A DNA stretch of 62,962 nucleotides, taken from NCBI GenBank assembly GCA_037178675.1, contig JAYMGJ010000107.1:1-62962 (forward strand), given 5' to 3'. Below the pieces are notes generated by a model. That model did not search any database. It had not been told where the DNA came from and saw only the letters and a program-made list of their open reading frames with translations. Below are positions 22,955 to 32,763 of this stretch, piece by piece. The DNA comes from Scleroderma bovista. Its lineage: Eukaryota; Basidiomycota; Agaricomycetes; Boletales; Sclerodermataceae. Position 1 is the first letter of the stretch; every line of letters starts with the position of its first letter. The position numbers and the translations under genes were made by a program.

Positions 22955-25833
22955 ATGCTCGCGCCGTCACGAAACCATAGAGCAGTGGCCAAGTTCAATG
23001 TCACTACCGAATGTAGGTTTCTCTATTGGTATACTTCGGCCCCTCTTGACGCGGACATTCGTCCAGTCCCTTACCTTGGCTTGCATTCTGCCTCCGCCTC
23101 TGGAGATATTGGCCTTGTGCAGTATGCATTATCACATGGACAACCAGTCAATTCCGTCCTTGATGGCGTGCTCCCCCTGCACGCAGCATGTGCAGGGGGG
23201 AACGATATCGTGGTCAAGCTACTGATCAACCATGGTGCAGACGTTAATGCGGCGAGGTTCGTTTTCGGTCCCTAGCGTTATCGCTACTTCATCATCTCTT
23301 TCTCACTTTGCATGAGTTAGGCTCCCTCGGCGGTACTCTGACCGGAGTCGCGATGGAACTGCGCCAATCGTGGGCATGTCTGGCTCCACACCTCTCCACT
23401 TCGCAGCTGCCAATGGCCATGTGACCGTCGTCCGTACCCTCCTCGCACACGGTGCAATTCCAGACAGGGCAGACAAGCACGGCGTCACTCCAGAGCTTAT
23501 CGCTCGGGAGAATGGATGGATAGAATGTGCTGAACTTCTGGCGGAGTGTGCCGCCAGCATGAGAGAAAGGGAGCGCCTCGAAAGAGGCGATCATACACCA
23601 GACAGCGACAACGCGGGGAAGGAGCGTGGTGCGCAGTGTCCTATAGAGCATCTGGAGAATTCACTGCGAAAGCGTTTAACCTTCAAGCGCTCCGTTGATC
23701 ATACTCTAAAGAACGGAAACGGTCTCCCCGAGCCGAAGTCGGTTTTCTTGCATCCGAACCCCTCAGAGCAGGACCAAGTTAAGGAGTCTGAGTCCTACTC
23801 TGCATCATCGACCGTACCAGGTACTTCTGGTCGACGTCCTTCGCTACCACATACGGAAGGGGAACCGGCCGCGCGCGCTTCATATTCGCCTCGCAGTCGT
23901 CGCCCCAGATCCGCTGGTACAGGTGCGGAAGTCGTGCCGCCACGCAAATTGCACTCGAAGCTATCGCTTCTCAGTCTCTTCAGGAAATCAAACGTTGATG
24001 GGTCCAGTTCAAGTGTGGCCTCTACTTCTGAGCACACTCCGCGTTCTCCACCACCCTCATCGCCAATACCTCTTTCCTCTTCACCTACATCTGGGCCCAT
24101 CGTTCTTCCAATTTCACCTCGCAACTATCCTGTATCCCTTTCTTCTTCCCCTCATGATATCTCTCACGTCGAATCCCATCGGCGAAGAATGGAGGGCAGT
24201 GCCTCCCCACAGGGCGCCAGAGCTCATCTACCTCTACCCGCAGATCCCCAGAATGTTCTTACCGGGAATCATTCAGGTGATCATTCTACGTCTAACCCAA
24301 GTACCGCCCCTGGCCTTGGTGAGGAACACGCTGGTGACAACGTCCCCATAACGTTTTCTGGAGCTCCTGTCAGGCCTGGTATACTCAGGATGCACAACCG
24401 GTCGTCGTCATCGGGCAACAGCACTCCAGCGCAGTCTGTTTCATCTTCTCGCATTATCCGCTTCCAGAGCTCGACATCAAGTATCTCCTCTCTCGGGGGC
24501 CGCTCGCGCAACCCCAGCGGACGTGGCGGACAATCGATACGCTCTATGAACCTCTCCGCTGGCGGTCAGCGCGAAGACGACTACGATGGTATCCCAGACA
24601 CCATTGAAGAGTCGCCTGTGGTACCGCCACAACCCACTCCGCCAATATTCGTCAATACCGCTGATGACGAGGACGAACCAGAGGAGGAATATGGCATGCC
24701 GTTGGACAGTACGACATTTTCGTCCGATCCCCTGCATCCCCTTGACTTGCCGTCCGCTCTCCCTGAATTACCTTTCAGCATTAAGGTTCCCCCGCCCACT
24801 GATGATCTAGCGGCACCGTCTTCAACGCTAGAGAGCAGAATACGGGGCGACTCTATAAGTAGTGTGGGCACCACGGGCACCACGAGTACTTGTCCACCGT
24901 CCAGCTCTAGTGAAACTGCGTGGAGCGTGGGTACACCAAGCACGCCGCACACGTTGCCGGGCCCGGCCATCGCCTCCACATTTAGCGAGGCAGACACCGA
25001 GAACGGGCTGTCTCGCCGTAGGAAACCTCTATTGCTCGATATTGACATTTCAACTATATCGTCTCATGCACAGGCGGAAGAACTCGTTCAGCGGACTCGA
25101 CAGTCGATTGTGAATATGGAACAATATCTTGTGGAGAACACAAAGAAAGACACTGAGACTGGACGGACACCGCTCAGTGTGAAACTTGCAGCGTATGGAG
25201 AGAGTCTCGCTCTTGAGCGACGGTTGAAGCCAGCAAATGCAAATGTATCGGATGAAAAGAATGGGACAGATGGAAAGAGACACGATCACCCTGGACGATC
25301 ACTACTTTCTGCTACCAAGCCACCGCCCGATAACATATTGAGAAGCGCCAGTGTGGGCGGTACGTGTGCAACGCAGTACATGCTATTCTGTGATTATTGA
25401 CTGGCATGTTATAGCGCCCTTGGATGAGAGAATGTCGTTCGAAGGACATCAAGATCGTCCACGACGTACAGCGCGTCCCGCATCTGATGACCTTCGTGAT
25501 GCTCGGTCCTTGGATCGTCTAACGATAGGTGGGACCGAACGCCTACTGTACACGCCTCCACAATCCCAGACACTTGATGTTGATCTGGATCCCGATTTAA
25601 CGAGTAATCCATCGTTTGCGAGATCAACTATGACTACCACTACGAATTTCAGCAGAAGCCGTAGCCGAGACAGGGATCCGATGCGTAGCGCACAGAAGCT
25701 TTCTCGAATGGGCTTCTCGACAATGGATAGCTGGCAGCCATCACCATTCAATGGTGAAGTTGCCCGCTCGCCTCCACCGAAACACCTTTTTGGAGGCATA
25801 CGAACCTTGATGCAAAGTTTGCAAGGTAAATGA
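22955..25833 (+). CDS. Large ankyrin-repeat protein with long disordered tail
   Basis: Exons 22955-23012, 23067-23256, 23321-25359 and 25415-25833 encode 901 aa. Ankyrin repeats occupy roughly residues 22-150 (LGLHSASASGDIGLVQYAL, LPLHAACAGGNDIVVKLLIN, TPLHFAAANGHVTVVRTLLA, TPELIARENG). Everything after is Ser/Pro/Arg-rich, with patches of basic and acidic residues and a helical segment near residue 690 (AEELVQRTRQSIVNMEQYL). Short ankyrin stretches at the N-terminus followed by disorder occur in the TORC2 subunit Avo2 and in various fungal scaffolds. I cannot choose between them. It lies in tandem with the coiled-coil gene. Confidence 0.8.
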
Positions 25834-26032
25834 ACAATGGACCTGTATTCTCAACCAAGCACCTATTATTACTGTCTTGTTTACCAGTCTTCTGTTGTTT
25901 CCAACCAGTGTGCTATCTTGCATGTAGCAGGCTTTATTATCTCACTTATGTATTAGTGCATTGCACGAAGAGAAAGCAAGAAGGGTCCATTGGACGTGTC
26001 CCAACATGTAACAAGTACTCTAAGCAGTTATC

Positions 26033-26863
26033 CTATGACATCGACATCCAGTGGTGATGATTGGCGGGTCTCGCTTGTTGAGTGTCTCCTTTCGTAGTGC
26101 AGTACTTCTCGTGCTTCTTGCCGGCATCTGGTCTAGAGAGCGGTATACCACAAGAATTGCAATATACCTTGACCTCCAAATGACAGGCAACGATGTGCCT
26201 CGCAACGTTTCTGCGCTGAAGAGGAATATTACATTGTTCCCATGCGCACAGCACAGTTTCTCCGTCGCATACGAAGCCGTGATATTCACGTAGGTGACGG
26301 GCAACGTTATTCTTGTCTCCCTCCAACGAGACAGGACAGAGGCCAGAACGGGACCACCTGCAGGAAAACCGGGCGGTGCTGGTGGCAGCACTGGTCGAAC
26401 TAACAGGTTGTGGCAGCTCTTCGGAAAATCCGTACGACTGCACAGGGGCTGCGGGGGCAGGCTGCATGGGGCGTGTTGCGTTTTGAGTTCTTGGTGTACC
26501 CTGGGCGGGGCAGTAATTAGCACTGCTCGGGGTGGGGGAACGCAACATGTGCTGTGCATAGGAAGTAGACGTATGAGAAGAGGTAGTCGATGATGCTGTG
26601 CCAACAGGAGGGTACATGTCAAAAGATGGTGTCGGATGGGTGGAGACAGTGTGCATCCCTCGAGGCTCCTGCGGTGACCATGTGGCTGCTGTTGGATATA
26701 CAGAGGGATAAGTGCCCTGTACAGAGCTCATGGGATGCTGGTATGGCTGATACTGGTTTCCAAAATGCGGGTTCGCATTGGCGGCTTCATATTGCTGGGG
26801 GAGCTGGGGCTGGTGGATGGCAGTGGGAAAATAGTACGAGGCACCAGGTGCCTGCACTGCCAT
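26033..26863 (-). CDS. C2H2-type zinc-finger protein, copy 2
   Basis: A single-exon frame of 276 aa from ATG 26863. The N-terminal 170 residues are Pro/Gln/Ser/Tyr-rich. The C-terminus has the same three modules as the gene at 15900-16642: C-x7-C...HLREYH (CRWSRSGLC), CAWEQC ... RHIVACH, and CNSCGIPLSRPDAGKKHEKYC. Shared words such as HLRE-F/Y-HGF, PLQR-R-N-x-x-RHIV and LSRPDA mark them as paralogues. Copy 1 has one intron in the low-complexity part. An upstream exon cannot be excluded. Confidence 0.72.
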   Translation of the reverse strand: MAVQAPGASYYFPTAIHQPQLPQQYEAANANPHFGNQYQPYQHPMSSVQGTYPSVYPTAATWSPQEPRGMHTVSTHPTPSFDMYPPVGTASSTTSSHTSTSYAQHMLRSPTPSSANYCPAQGTPRTQNATRPMQPAPAAPVQSYGFSEELPQPVSSTSAATSTARFSCRWSRSGLCPVSLEGDKNNVARHLREYHGFVCDGETVLCAWEQCNIPLQRRNVARHIVACHLEVKVYCNSCGIPLSRPDAGKKHEKYCTTKGDTQQARPANHHHWMSMS

Positions 26864-29800
26864 ATTTGGATGGCTGGAACTGGCAATGGCCCATCAGCTA
26901 TTGCCCCTCACAATATCTAGCGAATTGCAACACTCACTCAGAGTAATCTGGAATTGCACCGTGCTGTCGTGAAGGCGGGAAGTCACCCGTTTCTTCCTCA
27001 TCCGATTTGTTACTGATTCATCCGGTGAGCCAAAATCGACTTTACAACATGTTGAATCCAACATACCTCCTGGGCCAGTGTGACATTCTACGAGGCTATA
27101 AATGCTAAATGTACGCGGAAGAGGCGGGGGGAGTAGGTGCTGAATTGGTGTCGCTTTCTGAGAGCCACTCCATCGATGACGCCTTATATTTCTTTCTGAA
27201 ACTAACCTCATGTTCAGGGCACTGACAATCGGTAACCTGAGGTTCCGGTCGGTGAGCTCGAACGCTGCATTAAATCTACAGCAATATTGTAGAATACAGC
27301 AGTGGCGAGCAATTCATCGCTCTCACCACGTGGAAAGGTGGACCGATGCAACACCTGGTAGGTCCCCTCAGGCTATGCATCAAATGTTTTTTTATCCACC
27401 CGCAGATACCTCCATAAAGACTTGTGTGGAAACTGACCGCTGCGAACGAACTGCAGGTCTGATTATACCTTCAGATCTCCACTGCTTTCAAGACGTGCTC
27501 GGTAGTAACATCGACAACTACATAGGATGCATGTCTATCCATCCAGTAGTAGCTTTCCAGGCGTTGTGGGAGGACCGGTAGTTCTCTAACCGTGATCGTG
27601 ATGCACGACCTGCGGGTGGTTTGGAAGCCGCCATCTGCTTCCAAAATTTCCACCAGAAGGTTGTGTGCGAGATGAACTGGGCTCTCCCTTGGCATATCTT
27701 CCAGAAGGCGGTACACACAGGAAGACATGGTAGCGACGATCCGAGTCCGAGTTTGTCGCATTTCTTCAAGTCCCATGCGAGAAAAGTAGTGTGGTTCCGA
27801 TAACTTCTCCTATAGTACTCGGTGAGAGGTCACTGAATCCTTCCATACTTACATTCGAGGTTGACTACTGCCATGCGAATTAAAATCTGCCACACAAGAG
27901 ATGGTAATGCGGAACCTACTTGATGCTAGACTTCTGAGGCGGAATGATGTACGATAGGACTAGCCAAGTTCGTTTACTCCAAATCAGATGGGCGAATAGA
28001 TGACCCGAAGAGGAAATGTCTAAGGCTGTCAATTATTCCTTGACAAGAAGTCATCCGCGAAATGCCTTATGTGCAATCCGGAGGGGTAAAGCACTCTGCT
28101 CAGCAGACCGTTGCCAACCGTGCTCTCACACTGCTAGATGTCTCAAGATAGGGTTGAATAGAGGAGGCTGTAGTTCGTTATCTCGTCAAGGCTGTAATAC
28201 TCCAGCCGAAGAGCCGTTTGGAGGATATACGGAATCACCGCCGATCTCGGAAAGCAAGAACGTGACGAAGCATAGTAATTAATTTGTTTGGCGGTGAAAC
28301 TCAGCCATCCATTTCATGTAACGATCATAAGTACGGCCGTTTGTGAGTTAATAAAGCACCTGGAAGATATATCAGTCGTCTATAGGGCTTGTCTGAAACA
28401 ATTCTAGCGGTGCAGGGGGGAGGATAATTGGGAAAGTGTTGCAGGGACATGTCTCCCACTCCTCGACTTCAACTTGGCAGTGCCGCAGGATAATATGTCA
28501 TTATGAACACTGATACGTTGCTTACCTTCGGAAGACCGCATTACCTTGTGGTGACCATTTATGAACTATGGATTTTTCCTGTGGGAGTCGAGGGACCGAT
28601 GGAACTGTGAACTGCGACAAATCCACCACTTCGTCCCCTGGACAGGGGATTTCCATTCATACCTAGAATGAGGGAAGATCGCTTTTCTTCCACTGCTTAA
28701 GCCATGTAGAATCACAATTCCAAGAGGTGGAGCTTGCATAACCTAAATGATGAAAATAACACCAGTTCAAGGAATTATACATACAGTAATTTCCGATTCA
28801 CCGGTCTTACCTGATCAGGTGCCACTAGGATTTGGCTCTGCACTGGCCGTACACAAATACTAATGCTAAATCAAAATACTCTTCTTGGGATTAATTACCG
28901 AGTAGAATCGGGTACTCACATCTCCGGGGACGGTCCGTTGGTCCACAATAAGGGATCTTCGTCTGGTTCCAAAGCCAAAAATGTCCCTTCAAGGTCTCGC
29001 AAGACTTTGTCTGGTGAGGCGTTCAGTCGTGGGCATGGATTATCTAGACGCCAAAAATTGGTCCGTCTTATGCGCGCAATTTTTTACTTACCGACTGATC
29101 GGCGTTCCGAAACCCGAAACAAGTGCAAGTGATAAGCCTAGTCATAACAAGATAAGACATGAAGGTCCTCGTCCCGCTAAGCTGATGCATGACCACAGTG
29201 AGTGAGCTAATATGATTGATGGCATTACATCCCTGAAATCGGATGAAGCGAACGAGCCATACTACGTATTATACCTTCAAACCGGAAAGAAGCGCAGAGG
29301 ACATAGCGTCGCTATTCCGACGAATGGTTAGGGAATGGCCTTGAAAGCGCTCAATATAGCAGTGGCTTGATCGAAAACAGTGGCAACTTCCAAGACCGCT
29401 GTACGGTATGATTTTATGGATATCTGGTTACCGTAGCACTGATCGTGGCATGAATCGAAAGCTCACGCGGTTCACTTGTACAGCAGTCATCCATCTTAAC
29501 CGTCCTCCCATGAAGTGCCACAGCCAGTGGAGTCAAGGCTGTGTGGCGGTGACATCCATTGCAAGCAGATTTATTATGTGTGGTTAAAAAAAAAAAAACA
29601 GGTGTCCATCCGCTGGGACCTGAGGCACGTGTCAATTACCGACAGGTGTGCGTTTTTGACTCACTGGCATGTGGCTCTGACTCGATTCATTCACAGAATG
29701 TTAATGGAATCGCGGCAGTTATGGGCACTGTGGAAATGACGACCTGAAAACGTACTAAAGGTCGATCAAAGGACTGACCCTCGGACATGCTCTCGCTACT

Positions 29801-29924
29801 GCAGAAAAAATGGGAGACCATTGAGCTGCACAGGCCAAGCTGTATGGCCTACTTGAAGGCAATGTCTCTGGAACCACACTTCCGCAGCCAAGAATAAGGA
29901 GCGCGAGCATGGAGTAACGGGTTC

Positions 29925-30050
29925 CTCGTGTCCGGGGAGATGAGAGAAGTCTGAAATTAGCATCACAGCATAAAGCCTTGCGTGTGCGCCCTTTACTGCC
30001 ATCTACCACAAGGCAAATAGATTTGGACCATGTCCGAGTGGTAGAAATGG
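29925..30050 (+). pseudogene. 5' relic resembling the promoter and start of the RRM gene
   Basis: Sequence around 29931-29980 (GTCTGAAATTAGCATCACAG, then CATAAAG) resembles 30300-30350 (GTCTGAAATTGGCATCGCAG, then TATAAAA) directly upstream of the glycine-rich RRM gene. It is followed at a similar distance by CCACAA and an ATGTC (30029) that is at once disrupted by TAG. It looks like a decayed duplicate of the 5' end; only the first block is strongly similar. Confidence 0.45.
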
Positions 30051-30337
30051 TGGCTTCGACGGCTCTTTCCCTTGAGCCAGGTACCAGGGATGGCACCAAC
30101 CTTTTTTAGATTGACGTCGTGTTCCACCAAGTCACTGTGTATGTCAGCGCCGTTTGACACCCTTTGCGTGGAAATAGGGAATATGGTTTTGTTTTGATAG
30201 GCAACGTTGTCTGGTGTGTTTTACTGTAGAACCAGAGCATGAGCCCTTACCGTAGTCCAATGGTATTAGCCAGGGTTTATGTAATGGTTCCAGGCCCTTC
30301 CTGTTCGGGGAGTCAAGAGGAGTCTGAAATTGGCATC

Positions 30338-30347
30338 GCAGTATAAA
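30338..30347 (+). promoter_or_regulatory. TATA box of the glycine-rich RRM gene
   Basis: The sequence AGTATAAAAA lies about 75 bp before the ATG at 30420, a usual position in fungal genes with short 5' leaders. Confidence 0.6.
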
Positions 30348-30419
30348 AACTCGACTAAACCTTAACGGTGGTCTTCGTTCTTCTCCTTCCGCCACCACAA
30401 AACAAAAGTTTTTTGAACG

Positions 30420-31030
30420 ATGTCGGGAAAAGTTTACGTCGGGTGAGCCCTCTCCCCCAAGTCGTTCGAGTTAACTGATTATTATCTCGATGCAGTAACT
30501 TGAGTTGGAACACCACAGACGACTCCCTGAGCCAGGTTGGTCATTTCCAGCCCATCTGTGTGATCGATGTAAGCTGATTGTGTTGAAAAACTTGCCCAGG
30601 TGTTCTCCGAGTTCGGCCAGGTCCTTGATGTGCGCAAATCTCCATCATCGTGCGGCGATGGTCGAGATCTCTTTTCTGTGTTATGTTGCTGAATGAATTT
30701 CATACATTGTCTATATCGTCAATGCCTCTTCAATATTACCTGGTATGCTCGTATTTCCAGGCCATCGTTATGAAAGATCGGGACACTGGGCGTTCCCGGG
30801 GTTTCGGTTTCGTCACATTCAGCAGTGATGCCGAGGCACAGGCCGCCATCGACAACCTTAATGAGCAAGATGTGGATGGCAGACGGATCAGAGTCAATTT
30901 GGCGAACTCCAGGCCCTCTGGAGGAGGAGGCGGCGGCGGCGGCGGTGGATACAGTCGCGGAGGGCACGGTGGTGGTGGATATGGTGGTGGTGGATACAGT
31001 GGTGGCGGTGGATATGGTGGACAATATTGA
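30420..31030 (+). CDS. Glycine-rich RNA-binding protein (RRM), copy 1
   Basis: Exons 30420-30442, 30496-30535, 30600-30629 and 30761-31030 total 363 nt, 120 aa. A single RRM fills residues 4-80, with RNP2 KVYVGNLSW and RNP1 RGFGFVTF, then a tail of Gly with Tyr, Arg and Ser ([10 protein letters not shown]). Such proteins bind single-stranded RNA and act in mRNA processing, stability and stress response (GRP/CIRP type). The ORF with the same span read on the minus strand is a proline-rich mirror of the Gly tail. The convergent neighbour is a paralogue. Confidence 0.92.
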
Positions 31031-31543
31031 TGATCCTGTTGACCTTGGTGCCGGACGACACCAACGTTTCTGATGCTCTTCATCCTCCCATGTGTTACTT
31101 TGTATGTTCGATGTACAACCGGCTGATACCCCTTGCGTTGTAACCACAGAACAATGGTGTCCTTGCAGGTAAACCTTGTCCTAGTGTATTTCGTGATGGG
31201 TGTAAATTGCTGTATCTGGCTGCTGAACTCGTGGGTCTTCAAGCAATAAGAACGTCGTAGTCGTACAAGCATACATTTTGCCATGAGTACCTATCATTGG
31301 TCCGTATTTTCACTGACAGGTATCGTATCGGAAAAAGAAACAAGGGGGTGGGCAATAAGGAAAGCATGATCATCATCTGCCATCGTACAAGTATCGCAAA
31401 GCACGGCTGAAGAGGAGAAAAAATGGACGAATGTGATGCTGCAGACCATCACGAAAGTTTTGTGGAGGGTGTAAAAAAAAAAAGGGAATGCCAACTGAAA
31501 ACATGACACCGCCGGACGGCAGACAGAAAGCACAACAGGCGAC
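31031..31543. other. Shared 3' region of the convergent RRM pair
   Basis: No ORF of note; an 11-A run near 31473 on the plus strand is a possible poly(A)-associated feature. Confidence 0.4.
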
Positions 31544-32386
31544 TTAATAGCCGTAGCCGCCACTTGGAGGGTACCCTTGGCCATAGCCACTTTGGGGGGG
31601 ATAGCTTTGGTAGCCAGCTGTGGAGAAGTTAGAGTGGGGATGGCATCGCCACGATAAAGTGCCATTACCATAGCCGCCGTATGCCGACGGGTTGGCACCA
31701 AATCCGCCTTGGCCGTAATGTAAATCATGGTTCCTTGACATCCAAGAAAGCTCACCGGAACCACCATAGTTGCCGCCAGTGTAGCCACCGCCACCGCCAC
31801 TGGCATTATAGGAACCAGTGCCGGTGGGACGGGCGTTGGCAAGGTTGACTTTTATTCTTCTGCCGTCGAGATCTTGCTCGTTCATGCTACCAATTGCGGC
31901 GTCCGCCTCCTGAGGACTGGCGTATGTTACAAATCCAAACCCACGCGAGCGACCGGTTTCGCGGTCGCGCATGACAATACTCTAGCGACAGTGGACACAT
32001 TTACGGGTCTTAATAAGCTTCACTTCGGGCAGACAGAGGACAAAGCGTACATCGAGCACCTGACCGTACTGGCTAAAGGCCTGTGGTTCGGACGGGGTCG
32101 AGACCAAGAGGGAGAACATGGCAAGATAAGGCAGGGTGTAAGAGACGACCGCTTAGACATAAACGGGACAACATAGCAAGAGCGAAACCCGAATCCTGCT
32201 ATATTCATTACTGACTTGACGTAACGTGTCATCAGTGGTGCCCCAACTCAAATTTCTACACAATCGGGAACAAGCCAGCAATCAGTCTCGCTTCCCTGGG
32301 CCATAGGGGGACAAAGGAAGCATGTGTCTCCACAAGTCAGACGCGAGAAGGTAGACTGACCCAACGTAGATTTTAGCAGAGGACAT
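31544..32386 (-). CDS. Glycine-rich RNA-binding protein (RRM), copy 2
   Basis: Exons 32361-32386, 32216-32255, 32051-32080, 31756-31981, 31669-31707 and 31544-31617 total 435 nt, 144 aa. RNP2 is KIYVGNLSW and RNP1 RGFGFVTY. The second and third exons are exactly 40 and 30 nt, as in copy 1, with the same phases, so the genes are duplicates. Copy 2 has two extra introns in the Gly-rich tail, which is here Gly/Tyr/Pro-rich ([17 protein letters not shown]). Unspliced, the tail introns would stay in frame at first, so alternative tails are possible. Confidence 0.9.
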
Positions 32387-32763
32387 GGCTTGCTAGTACA
32401 AGAGACCGAGATCGACGTGGGCGTTGGAGGAGAAACGGGGGACCCAATCCACTGCCCCTCTTATAATCCCACTTCAAACTCCGGTCTGAACTCTAACGCA
32501 TTCTAGGCCTGCACGCACCTGCCTGTTTTGGACAACATGATCGGATTACCCCCGCGCAACTGAATAGGGGGGTGATAAACGGAGATGTCCGATAAGGGTC
32601 ACGAGCCTGGGATCTGCGCCGTCCGCATCGGGCGGGGAACGGACTCTGCCGGGACACATTCGTGATAACATTCAGCATGGATCGTCGTGGCGGTCGTAAG
32701 CTAGGACGTATGAAACAGACGGAGAAAGGGTAGAAAAACAAAACAAAAAAAAACATGGATCCA
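32387..32763. other. Intergenic region between RRM copy 2 and the ABC gene
   Basis: It holds the promoter of RRM copy 2 and the 3' end of the ABC gene. An A-rich run near 32736-32755 is the only notable feature. Confidence 0.4.

Larger units (their letters stand above)
26864..30419. other. Gene-poor stretch of 3.5 kb
   Basis: No gene model stands up. The longest frames (27210-27581 plus, 27471-27776 minus, 29755-30099 minus) are not extended by in-phase splicing and match nothing I know. The right end contains a partial copy of the RRM-gene 5' region (separate entry), and there is a 12-A run at about 29587. Confidence 0.4.

Noticed and set aside
26864..30419. Search for a transposable element in the gene-poor stretch
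   Set aside because: No transposase or reverse-transcriptase motifs, terminal inverted repeats or LTRs could be recognised by eye; a self-alignment would be decisive.
30736..31284. Proline-rich open frame on the minus strand across the RRM gene
   Set aside because: It is the mirror of the glycine-rich tail codons (GGN read as NCC) and has no own start context or homology.
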